Source: Brachypodium distachyon
Taxonomy: Eukaryota > Streptophyta > Magnoliopsida > Poales > Poaceae
NCBI RefSeq assembly: GCF_000005505.3
Contig: NC_016133.3
Location: 17,112,001 to 17,176,000 of the forward strand
Reading direction: 5' to 3'
Length of the DNA: 64,000 bases
The notes beneath the pieces are model-generated. The model was not told where the DNA came from. It did not search any database and saw only the letters and a program-made list of their open reading frames with translations. This document shows positions 21,413 through 32,157 of this stretch, piece after piece (positions within the stretch are counted from its first letter, which is position 1; every line of letters begins with the position of its first letter). The position numbers were made by a program, and so were the translations under genes.

Positions 21413-24400
21413 TGAAGCGACCGGCCCCGTATAGGGTTCAATCTCTGTGTTTACAATGCTAGTTCCTGGATCGACTCGCTAGCACACACAGTTTCAAGAT
21501 GTAATATCAAGATACAAAGGTCAAAGTATATTACATCGCATTGATCCAGAATTTAGTAGTAACTTACATATTGCATAACCTCAGGGGTTATCTCAAAGGA
21601 AAATAAAATCTTGCAGCGGAAGGCAGAAGATACAGGAGTCCCATAACAACTCCACAGTCAAAACTTGTTGGAATTAAACTCGCAACCCTATCATATCGTA
21701 CCTCACTCTTCACCTGGTTCACCTGCAACATTTAAACGTTGCAGCCACTAGGGAGTCAATACATTGAATGTATTGGCAAGTTCACCAAAGGGTTATAGCA
21801 GACCTAACAAGTATATGCATTATTTGGCAAGGTAGGGGTTTGGCTGTTTGCATAAAAGCATCAATGTTTGATCCTATCATTTTTAAACAAATAGTTTTAT
21901 CACTATTGGACACGGGGTAGAAACACCCATGCTCCTATTATCCTAGAGCACATCGAGTAGATACATCAAGTGCTCCTACCCTGTTCAAACCATTCATTTT
22001 ATTTAAGAAATTGGAATGAGTGAGACTTTTCTTAAAGCCCCCAAATCTAGTTGCTCATAATTGTCCGTAACCGGGGACACGGCTAAGTACTTAGTTTGAC
22101 ACTCTCGAGAGGTTGTACACATTCCCCACAAGAAATCGATGTGTTAATCCCTTGCTGTCCTCAGGGCAGAGTAGCAACGGCATCGATTACAGGAATTTTC
22201 AGACCATAATCACCAAGACCACCTGAGGGACCTACGTTCCCACCTACACAGCTACATATGCACAATCCCTCGGATCCAGAATCATATGTCTTACATCCAT
22301 CCTGGCAGAGCCCATATTACCATGTGGTTGTACTGGAAGCTACTAAACAGGAAACTAGTCCAGTCTCTGATACCCCAGGTGGCATTCCACATTTGCGACG
22401 CAAGCGTTCCCCGAATCCACGGGAGAGACTTCCATGGACGATCCGTCTCCGAATCCACGGAGACTCAACTCAGAGGGACCCATAAAAATGGACTTGACGT
22501 CGCATAACATCAAAATCTCAAAGCTGTCCACTCTGGATGATTCGTTGGGGTTGTTTTGCCAAGTTTCTAAAATGCTCCACATTATCTGTCTCATGGTAAT
22601 AGAGATTCCCTCCCACGTATACTAACATAGCATAGCAATTCAACTACTTGCGATGGCAATTGGTGGAAATGTAATGGCAGAGGTAATCTATACCACTAGG
22701 AGTTCATAGCTAGCATAAATACAATAATAGTCCTATCCATGCAACTAATAAAACATCTAGTGCATAGTAAAATAATAGGTGAATGATCAAAGTGAACTTG
22801 CCTTTGTCACAGTAGTTTGATATAGACTCTTCACAACACACACGTTGCTCTCCGGATAATCTAAACGAAACAAACATACACACATCTAAACACACAATCC
22901 AATACAAGGTAAATATGCCATGATGCGATGCAAGCATGTGACATGATTTGGTTTATTTTATTTGGGTGATCAACTAGATCATAAATCTGGTCCAAAGTAT
23001 TAGCAATTAAAATTAATGCATTAGGTTTAAAAACAAAATGCAAAAACTAGGGATTAAACCCTAAAACAAAGTTTTATTGGCATCAGCCCATTAATTTAAT
23101 TCAAAAAATTTATCTCTCTGTCCTAATGGACAGAGGGCATCAATACAAATTTTGGGCACTGGTTTCACTTAAAAAGGATTTCTAATTAATTAGTTATGAA
23201 TTAAATGGCATAAAAGGCCTTTCTGTAAATTGAGTGTGGTTCAAATATTTAAATTTAAATTTAGATAGTGCAAAAAGATTCTAAAAGTTGAGAGCTTTCC
23301 AGAAAGGTAAAATTTGCTAAATTTGGCCAAAGGGTTTAAAACTTATAATCCTTTGAAGTTACAGGGGCTTTTCTGCAAAACTGCCATTTAACTAAACCGG
23401 GATTTATGTTTTTCATTTTATTAGAGGACACGTGGCATGATCCCATTGGTGCGTACCGGTTCGGGGTTTTAATTAAAAGCGAACCGTCGGATCTAACTTA
23501 AAGGAGATCCGACAGTCGGGATCGCGTACCGGTTCGAGGATTAGACGATCTAATCGTGGCCGTCCAAAGAGATCGGACGGATGAGGGGCATCGGGCTTAC
23601 CTCCGGCGGCCTAGGGTTCCGGCGAGGTCGTCGGCGGCGATGCTCCAGTGAAGTTGGCGGCGCGAGAAAAGGTGCGGGCGGCGCGGCTTCGCGAGGCGGT
23701 CACCGTGGCGTCGTCGGTTTCCTCCAAGGACGTCCGAGGCGGCGCCTAGGACGAGGAATGGCGGTCGGCAGCGGCGTGGGCTTCGGGCTCGGATCGGCGG
23801 TGAGCTGCGGTACACAAAAGAAGAAAATAACCGCGTCACGATGTGCGCGAGAGTGAGGGGAAGCGAAAAGTGGAGGGGGGGAGGACGATGCCATACTGGT
23901 TCGTCAGCGGTGACCAAAAACGGGCGGCGGCGGCGAGTTCTCTCCGGCGAGCGATTCCGGCAGCGTGCGCGCGTGAGAGAGAGGGCAAGCAGAGGGGAAA
24001 GAAGCGGGGGCGCTGGCTCTTTATACTGACGCGCTCGGCAAGCTCTTAAAGGCTCGGAATCACCGGGGACGGAGATGGTGGCGTTCACGCGCGGGGATTC
24101 CGGCGCTTTCCTTCGGGGACAAACACCCTGACAGTGGGGCCCACCTGTCAGCGGCTGCGGGCGCGCGCGCAAGGGACGGGCCGGTTCGGCCCAAAACGGC
24201 CGGGCCGGTCCGTTTCCTTTTTTTTTCTCTTCCTTTTTTCTTTTTTTCCTTTTCTGTTTTTCTTTGATAACTTTTGATTTTGAACTCCAAATTGATCCAA
24301 ATAAATTCCAGAAAATTTGTAAAATCATGTTTTATCATGATTCAACTTTTGGAAATAATTTTCCTTCCAAATAAAATATATAAAAATACATTTGCCCTAT

Positions 24401-24686
24401 AAATGCCTTTAGGGCTATATAACTATTTAAAATAAATAGTTTTTCAACTCCAAATTAAATCTTAAAAATTATGGATAGCTCACTTATGCAATAAACCCCT
24501 TTTATATTTAAACTCTACGGGTTTAAAGATCCAAAGCTCAAATGGGTGAAATGCTAGGGTTTAGAATGGAATAAAACCTTTTCAAAGCCCTTTTAAGATT
24601 GAAATTTGAATTCAAACATGCAAATGTGGCATGATGCTCATGAGTGCAATGCATATGAAAGGGTTTGAAAATTTGGGATGTTACAG
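21413..24686 (-). repeat. 3' LTR of the minus-strand gypsy element (3274 bp)
   Basis: Read on the minus strand it begins TGTAACATCCCAAATTTTC and ends GGTCGCTTCA. It is the longest LTR copy in the nest. It includes a GC-rich block (23580-24180) with long but meaningless open frames, and T-rich tracts (24218-24260). The polypurine tract (AAGGGGGTTAGGTC on the minus strand) directly precedes it at 24687-24700. Confidence 0.9.
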
Positions 24687-24697
24687 ACCTAACCCCC

Positions 24698-25834
24698 TTA
24701 AGATGAATCTCGTCCTCGAGATTCGGTTTGGCTAGCAAAGAGGTGCGGGTGGTCTTCTCGAAGATTATCTTCGCGTTCCCAAGTAGCTTCCTCTTGAGTA
24801 TGCTGGTCCCACTGAACTTTGCAGAACCTGATAGTCTTGGACCGAGTATGTCTCTCAGCTGTATCCAAGATTCTGATCAGTTTCTCCTCATAGGTGAGGT
24901 CGCTCTGCAGCTGGACTTCTACTAGCGGTATTGTATCTTTTAGTGGTGTGTCGGCCATCTCGGGGTGACACTTCTTCAGTTGCGACACATGGAAGACATT
25001 GTGGACATTCGACAGTGCTTCTGGTAAGTCCAATTTGTAGGCCACCTCTCCTTGGCGTGACAAGATCTTGAAAGGTCCAATGAAACGGGGTGCTAGCTTT
25101 CCTTTTATTCCAAACCTCTTGACTCCGCGTATCGGTGAAACTCTGAGATACGCTCTATCCTTAGCCTCGTAGGTAACTTCCCTACGTTTGGAATCTGCAT
25201 AGCTCTTCTGCCTTGACTGAGCTACCTTCGGTCTGTCTCGGATGAGTCTAACCTTTTCCTCGGCATCCTTTATCATATCCGGGCCGAATAAGCTACGGTC
25301 TCCTACACCATCCCATAACAATGGTGTTCTGCACTTCCTTCCATACAAAGCTTCAAACGGTGGCATTCTTATGCTGGCTTGAAAGCTGTTGTTGTATGAG
25401 AATTCTGCATATGGCAGGTTGTGATCCCAACTGGATCCATAATCTAGAGCGCAGGCTCTCAACATATCCTCAAGGATCTGATTTACCCTCTCGGTCTGTC
25501 CATCCGTCTGCGGATGAAAAGCTGTACTGAATTCCTGTCTCGTTCCTAGAGACTCATGTAGCTGTCCCCAAAATCTTGAGGTAAACTGAGTACCTCTGTC
25601 TGAAACTATTTTCTTGGATACTCCGTGTAAACACACGATTCTGGACATGTAGCGTTTCGCTAACTGAGCACTGGTGTATGTGGTCTTCACTGGTATAAAG
25701 TGGGCAACCTTGGTCAAACGGTCAACCATTACCCATATGGAATCATATCCTGATCTGGTCCTTGGTAAACCGGTGATAAAATCCATGCCAACTTTATCCC
25801 ACTTCCAGTCTGTTATTGGCAGTGGTCGTAGCAA
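24698..25834 (-). pseudogene. gypsy integrase with C-terminal chromodomain
   Basis: A 378-codon open frame. The integrase core has the first Asp in [15 protein letters not shown], the second in VSDRGTQFTSRFWG and the Glu in DGQTERVNQILED. It is followed by the GPF/Y-type module (GPFKILSRQGEVAYKLDLP, then VFHVSQLKKC). The last 60 residues hold a chromodomain of the chromovirus type (RILDTAERHTRSKTIRFCKV, then EEATWERED). In this clade the chromodomain directs integration into heterochromatin. The N-terminal zinc region is in another frame upstream, so the gene is cut off from the rest of pol. Confidence 0.92.
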
Positions 25835-25988
25835 TTCTGCTGGCTTCTGGTGCTCGGCTTTAACTCTGCTTCACACATCGCACAAGGCAATGAATTCTGT
25901 GATGTCTCGCTTTAATCCGGAGCACCAAAATGTTTCCTTTAGGTCCATGTACATTTTCGTGTTCCCAAGGTGGAGTGAGTACGGTGAG

Positions 25989-26597
25989 TCATGGGCTTCT
26001 TGTAAAATCAGCTTCCTGATTTCTGGATCCTGCGGCACACAAATGCGTTTTCCGAACCATATGGTATCTGCTCATCTTCTCGAAAATCTTTGGCCTTTCC
26101 GATAACCATATTCTCTTTATTTCCGAGTCGCCCTTCTGTGCTTCTCTAATCTTATCCAGCAAAGTGGGTTGTACTTCCAAAGTGTCCAAATGTCCTTTCG
26201 GTACAATTTCTAGTCTCAGGTCCTTGAATTGTTTGCATAACTCTGGCGGTAATTCCCCAGCTGTTAGTCCATTTATATAGCCCTTGCGGCTCAATGCATC
26301 GGCTACAACATTAGCCTTGCCGGGATGGTATTGCAGACTCAGGTCATAATTCTTTATCCGTTCCAACCATCTCCGCTGTCTCAGATTCAATTCCTTCTGG
26401 GTGAATATGTATTTTAGGCTCTTGTGATCCGTAAACAATTCACAATGTTTCCCCATCAGGTAGTGCCTCCAAGTCTTCAAAGCGTGCACTACCGATGCTA
26501 ATTCCAAGTCATGAGTGGGGTAGTTCCCTTCGTGTTTCTTTAGTTGTCGCGAAGCGTACGCTACAACTCTTCCTCCTTGCATCAAAACTCCTCCCAA
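25989..26597 (-). pseudogene. gypsy RNase H domain
   Basis: Frame with [47 protein letters not shown] and the closing [15 protein letters not shown]. It degrades RNA of the RNA/DNA hybrid in the life cycle. It is separated from the RT frame upstream and from the integrase downstream by frameshifts near 26600-26640 and 26070. Confidence 0.9.
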
Positions 26598-26636
26598 CCT
26601 TTGACGTGAAGCGTCACAGTAAACTTGGAAATCTTC

Positions 26637-27389
26637 CTACAGATTGGGTAGAACAAGGATGGGTGCAGACACTAGTCTTTTCTTCAACTCCTGAAAACTT
26701 CCTTCACAATTCTCGTTCCAGGCGAACTTCTTCTCTTTCTTTAAGAGTTCCGTCATGGGTTTAGCTATCTTGGAGAAATTTTCAATAATCCTCCGATAGT
26801 ACCCAGCGAGTCCTAGGAAACTGCGGACATCACCGACATTCTTAGGTGCTTTCCAATCCGTCACTGATGCTACCTTAGCTGGGTTGATAGCAACTCCTGC
26901 TCCTGACACGATGTGCCCTAGAAAACTGACTTCTGATAACCAAAATTCACACTTGCTGAATTTGGCATACAACTTGTGCGCCCTCAGCTTCTCCAAAATC
27001 AAGCGCAGATGCTGCTCATATTCTTCTTTGCTCTTGGAATAAATCAGGATATCGTCAATGAACACAACGACGAACTTGTCCAAGTATTCCATGAACACCT
27101 TGTTCATCATGTTCATAAAGTATGCAGGTGCATTGGTCAAACCAAAAGGCATCACGGTGTACTCATACAAACCATACCTAGTGGTGAAGGCTGTTTTAGA
27201 TATATCTGCTTCTCGAATCTTCAACTGAAAATACCCTGATCGCAGATCGATCTTTGAGAACACACAGGCTCCTTTCAACTGATCGAAAAGATCATTGATT
27301 ATAGGTAAGGGGTACTTATTCTTTATCGTCACCTCATTCAGTGAGCGATAATCTATGCACATCCGTTGGCTCTTGTCCTTCTTCTCCAC
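26637..27389 (-). pseudogene. gypsy reverse transcriptase domain
   Basis: A 250-codon frame with the classic Ty3/gypsy RT blocks: [50 protein letters not shown], the catalytic FIDDILIYS, and [17 protein letters not shown] of the connection. Upstream, at about 27450, a TAA interrupts the sequence before the RT, and a frameshift lies near 27610. The segment 27390-27795 is therefore broken pol sequence of the same gene. Confidence 0.92.
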
Positions 27390-27795
27390 AAACAGGACAG
27401 GTGCCCCCCATGGTGATGAGCTGGGGCGAATGAAACCTTTCGATAATTACTCAGCCAACTGCTTCTTCAACTCCTTTAATTCATCCACGGCCATCTTATA
27501 GGGTCTCTTGGCTATGGGTCCACTTCCAGGCATCAACTCAATGAGAAACTCCACATCTCGGTCTGGTGGCATACCTGGTAACTCCTCGGGGAAAACATCC
27601 GGATACTCGTTCTATGGCTACATCCTCCATGCTACCCCCCTTAAGAGAATTTACCTTAGGTCTCTTAAGTTCCATAGTAGACTTGAAGCGGATTCGCTTC
27701 TTCTCAGGGGTTGTGAGTGTAATTGTTCTCTTGGCGCAGTCTACCAGGCCTTCATATAAGGTCATCCAGTCCATTCCCAGAATTATGTCTAGACC

Positions 27796-29193
27796 TCAGG
27801 AATCCAACACAATAAGGTCAGAGGGAAAAATGTGTTTCCCAATCTCTAGGGGTAACTGGCGGCATCCTTGAGTCGCTACCATTTGCCCTCCAGGCGAACT
27901 CACTCTCATAGGGTTCCTTAGGGTGTTGGTAGATATCTTATTCTCATTCACGAACATCCTTGATATGAATGAATGTGATGCACCCGTGTCAAAGAGTACG
28001 AGTGCTTGGAAAGAATTCACGCGGAATGTACCAATCACAGTGCCCGGCTCTGTGATTTCTTCCACACTGACCTGGTTCACATGACCTTCCAGGAACGGGG
28101 TGGGCTTGACTCCATTCCCTTCGAACCTCTCCGGGCAATCATTCGAGTAGTGCCCCATCTTGTGGCACTTGAAACATTCCACTTGACTCAGGTCAAACTG
28201 GGTGAGGTCGTCATTCTGATTCTGCTCGTTGTTGTTTCCACTGCCCTGACCAATGATGTTCCCTTTGCCATGGTCATTGCCCTCGTGCTGTTGTCGGTGT
28301 CCATTCCCATGATAGTGCTCATGGTGGCCATTCCCTCCATGGATATGGTGGTGGTGGTGGCTTCCATGTTTGATCCTTGATGAACTACCACTACAATCAT
28401 AAGAGGTACGCGGCCTCTGGTGTGGTCCCGTGTTAATGCTTCCATGGCAATGTCTTCTCTTGCGGCCCTCAATCTGGTTTATCTTGTCTTCCAAGATAAA
28501 TGCCTTGTCTACCAGGGATTGATAGGTGGGGGTGTAAGAAACTGCCAGCTGAACGGAAAGCTCGTCGTTCAGTCCATCCAAAAACTTCTCACGGCGCTTG
28601 GCATCGGTATTGACTTCATCAGGTGCATAGCGAGACAGCTTGTTGAATTCCTCAATATATTCCATCGCGGTGCGGATTCCTTGCTTCAGTTTGTGGAACT
28701 CCTTCTTCCTCAGGCTTAGCAATCCCGCGGAGATATGGGCGGTGCGGAAAGCATCCTGGAACATCTCCCAAGTGACATCCTCAATCGGGTTGGTGATCAG
28801 GTAGTTCTCCCACCATAATGCGGCTGGTCCCTCCAACAGGTGAGCTGCAAACCTCACTTTCTCAGCGTCTGTGTAGCCCACAATCACTAAGTTCTTGTTC
28901 ACTGAACGCAGCCAGTCATCTGCTACCATGGGTTTTGTGGGGGTGGTGAAAGTAGGTGGGTGCAACTTCAAAAATTTTGTAAGCATATCCACTTGAGGTG
29001 GCGTGTTGGGGTGTTGGTTATTCTGGTCAATGTTCTGGTGGATGGTCATCTGCTGGGTTATCAACTGGAAAAACTGATTCTGAGCTGCAACCAGAGTCTG
29101 CAGGGTAACTGCACTGTTGTTCTCTTCCTCATGGTTGTCGCTGTTGGTGGTGGTGTGTGATCTGTTGTTGTTGGGGGTATGTCTTGGAGGCAT
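27796..29193 (-). pseudogene. gypsy gag and protease (465 codons)
   Basis: ATG at 29191-29193. The N-terminus is Asn/His/Gln-rich, followed by the retrotransposon gag domain (VADDWLRSVNKNLVIVG, LLEGPAALWWENYL, YIEEFNKLSRYAPDEVNT). A His/Gly-rich linker leads to a CCHC knuckle ([14 protein letters not shown]). The protease active site is [11 protein letters not shown]. The frame is ended by a TGA at 27796-27798, where the relative at 33580 reads on, so this is a nonsense mutation. The gag part itself is open from start to protease. Confidence 0.92.
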
Positions 29194-29621
29194 CTTTTAG
29201 GATAGCATAGATGAGAAATAGACAGATGGGGTCTAAAAGAACCTTAACCCAACAGCAAGGAAGTAAGGCATAACAATCACCAACCAAGTAAAATCCAACA
29301 AGCAAATGACATAGTTCAGGCATCCAAGCCCAAGAAAAGAAGTTTCAAAAGCAAACGAAAAAGAAGTTTTTGTTATCCAAAATAATTTACTATTATTATT
29401 TGTGGCCCTCAATAAATCCAAAAGTGACAGCTCACAAATTACGTCTACCGTGACTAACTATGCTGGTTTCGATGTTTGAAAACCTTCAAAACTGGATGAG
29501 AGAGTGAAAGAACTGGACGAGGATAGAATATGAGAGTTTTCAAAAATAATTTTAGTTTGGTAAATAGGTACCTAATAAGGTAATTCCAATCTAAGGGTCA
29601 CGAACCTACAGGCAACACATT

Positions 29622-29633
29622 GCTCTGATACCA
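29622..29633 (-). other. Primer-binding site of the minus-strand gypsy element
   Basis: GCTCTGATACCA on the plus strand is TGGTATCAGAGC on the minus strand, complementary to initiator methionine tRNA. It lies two bases inside the 5' LTR. The 430-bp leader between it and gag (29194-29621) is non-coding and has no extra ORF. Confidence 0.9.
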
Positions 29634-29635
29634 TC

Positions 29636-29995
29636 TGAAGCGACCGCCCCCGTACAGGGTTCGATCTCTGTGCTTACAGTGCTAGTCCCTGGATCGACTC
29701 GCTAGCACACACAGTTTCAAGATGTAATATCAAGATACAAAGGTCAAAGTATATTACATCGCATTGATCCAGAGTTTAGTAGTAACTTACATATTGCATA
29801 ACCTCAGGGGTTATCTCAAAGGAAAATAAGATCTTGCAGCGGAAGGCAGAAGATACAGGAGTCCCATAACAAGTCCACAGTCGAAACTTGTTGGAATGTA
29901 AACTCACAACCCTATCAAATCGTACCTCACTCTTCACCTGGTTCACCCGCAACATTTAAACGTTGCAGCCACTAGGGAGTCAATACATTGAATGT
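29636..29995 (-). repeat. 5' LTR of the minus-strand gypsy, proximal piece
   Basis: TGAAGCGACCGCCCCCG... is nearly identical to the start of 21413-24686. It breaks at AATGT (29991-29995), the target duplicated by the plus-strand element. It continues at 39275. Confidence 0.9.
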
Positions 29996-30508
29996 TATAA
30001 CATCCCAAAATTTCAAACTTTTACATGTGCAATGCATCCATGAGCATCATGCCACAATTGCATATTTGAATTCAAATTTGAATCTCAAAAGGCTTTAAAA
30101 GATTTTGTTTCAATTTAAACCCTAGGGTTTTACACCCATTTAAGCTTTGGATTTTCAAACCAATATGGTTTAGTTATAAAAGGGGTTTATTACATAAATG
30201 AGCTACCCCATAATTTTTGGATAATTATTTGGAGTTGAAAAGCTATTTTATTTAAATAGTTATATAGCCCTAAAGGCATTTATAGGGCAAATGTATTTTT
30301 ATATATTTTATTTTGAGGGGAAATTACTCCCAAAAGTTGAATCATGGTAAAACATGATTTTACAAATTTTCTGAAATTTATTTGCACCAATTTGGAGTTC
30401 AAAATCAAAAGTTAGAAAAGATTTACAGAAAAAGAAAAAGAGAAATGGTTACAGGACTAGCAGAAATAAGCACAGAGATCGAACCCTAGCTAGGGGGCGG
30501 TCGCTTCA
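29996..30508 (+). repeat. 5' LTR of the plus-strand gypsy, internally deleted
   Basis: It starts TATAACATCCCAAAATTTC (TG changed to TA) and ends GGGGCGGTCGCTTCA. Near 30458 it jumps from the U3 start directly to the last bases of the LTR. It is 513 bp against 2586 bp for the 3' LTR. Most of the U3, and probably the promoter, is gone. Confidence 0.88.
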
Positions 30509-30510
30509 GA

Positions 30511-30522
30511 TGGTATCAGAGC
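30511..30522 (+). other. Primer-binding site of the plus-strand gypsy element
   Basis: TGGTATCAGAGC, complementary to initiator methionine tRNA, two bases after the LTR. Confidence 0.9.
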
Positions 30523-31000
30523 AATGTGTTGCCTGTAGGAACGTGACCCTAGTTTGGATTAGGATAAGACAGACCAAAGACCAAACCTTAGGATTATTTC
30601 TTATCCCTATCTGATATATATATATATATATACATATATTTTATTCCTTATCCCTATTCATCTGAACCTTTGCATCTAAATCATACATATGCATGACATA
30701 TTTGTTGTTTTATTCCACATATACACCAAATACTATGCTTTATACCACATATACATGTTTATTATATTATACCACAGATGCATATTTTATTTTTATTTAC
30801 ACCATACACCATTATAATCATGTTGACATGTTACCCACATAATACTATGCATCCAATTTTATATTGACATTTCCACCATAATATTAATGTTTATTTCTTT
30901 ATTCCCACTTTACTACCGTCACCTTAGTTTATTTTCTTCATACATCCAACCATTTGATCATGTCACTGATACTCCCTTACCTTCCTTCTTATTTCTGTAG
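30523..31000 (+). other. Leader of the plus-strand gypsy element
   Basis: AT-rich, non-coding. It includes a (TA)n run at 30616-30633 and ends with a pyrimidine tract and TTTCTGTAG, which looks like a splice acceptor, immediately before the ATG of the extra ORF. Confidence 0.6.
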
Positions 31001-31888
31001 ATGGGAAGCCCAACACCGTTTGGCAATGTACCGCCCTTCACCCGAGTCTACTACCCCTCCACGGACGACGACCAGTTGTTCAGTGCCCCTTTGGCGGCAC
31101 TGTGTGCATCTCTTGACCTGCTACCACCCAGGTTCAGAGGCCGAGTCGAGCCCGCCGTGCCAGAAGGATGGCAACCACGGTGGGAGATCGAGGCGAAGAT
31201 CCGCGGGCGTGAGATCGCGCCTGCCACTCAGGATATCACCTTCATCGCCTGCTACCCCACTTTCGAGCAAGGCCTTCAGTTCGCCATGCAGTGCGCCTTC
31301 GCGCAGGTGTGACGGGACTATCGGCACGAGTTCACCGAGACCTCTCCCTTATGTCTCTTTGGAAGGCGGGACCACACGTGCCAGGCCCTTCCAGCAGACG
31401 ACGACCAAGAGGTGTCCGAGGTGGCTGCCCAGTTCGAGAGCATGGAGAAGAACACCGAGGATCTGGAGACCTGCCTTGGTGAGGAGATGACCAGGACTGA
31501 CGATGCTGAGAAGCTAGTCGGTCATCTACTAGAGGAGAAGACCCAATGGCAGGAGGATAAGACTTTACTACAGAACCCCATCCTCAACATGGGAGACGCC
31601 ATCGACCAGCTGACGTATGAGAGAGACCTAAATCGCTACTACTGCGAGCAGTTCAAGGCCTTCATCGAGGCAGCAGCCGCAGCCGCCGCCGAGCCAGCCC
31701 CAGCTGCCGCACCAGCACCAGACCAGGCCCCACCTCCACCACAAGATCAGGAGGTGGTACCTTAGGAGGAAGTGCCGACTGAGGAGGAGGAGCCCCAGGA
31801 GGTCCACGAGATGGACACCCCTGCCACCAACACCCGCTCCAAGAGGAAGAGGGTGAATGGAGCTGCGACATCAGCCCCACCTCCCTAG
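31001..31888 (+). pseudogene. Extra ORF between PBS and gag (ORF0), unknown function, two internal stops
   Basis: The ATG at 31001 opens one consistent frame of 295 codons ending TAG at 31886-31888. It is interrupted only by TGA at 31310-31312 and TAG at 31763-31765. Both fit C-to-T changes in CGA and CAG codons, the usual decay of methylated repeats. The N-terminal 100 residues are globular-looking (PRWEIEAKIRGREIAP, TFEQGLQFAMQCAFAQV). Residues about 138-215 are acidic and coiled-coil-like. An Ala/Pro run follows, then an acidic stretch, then a basic NTRSKRKR that could be a nuclear signal. I do not recognise the protein. The sequence is GC-rich compared with its leader. The minus-strand relative has no counterpart. 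It may be a gag-accessory protein, or captured host sequence. Confidence 0.65.
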
Positions 31889-32157
31889 TCTCGATGCCTG
31901 CCAGACTTTATCATTTCTTTTCGTTACCAGCTCTGCGAGTTAGTCATTGACCATACAACCTGTGTGTATGGCAATGTAGATCGATTGCATTTTTCGTACT
32001 TTTTATGGGCAGTACCCAATCATGAACCAGTGTGTTTTGCTACAATTTCCAAAACCTTTTATGATTGATATATGCTTAAGTTATATCTTGTTTTGGGGGT
32101 ATAGACATCCTTAGATCTATTCTGTCTATTATTCCTCATCTATGCTACCCTAAACAG

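Noticed and set aside
23520..23560. tRNA-like GGTTCGAGGATTAG box in the LTR
   Set aside because: No cloverleaf can be drawn around it, and the motif is part of the duplicated LTR sequence.
24218..24262. T-rich tract as a poly(A) tail of a LINE or SINE in reverse
   Set aside because: It lies within the gypsy LTR and is present in the partner LTR at the same place.
23581..24338. Frames of up to 243 codons in the GC-rich LTR segment, also at 40504-41218
   Set aside because: They lie wholly inside LTRs, occur on both strands and are Arg/Pro-rich low complexity with no family resemblance.
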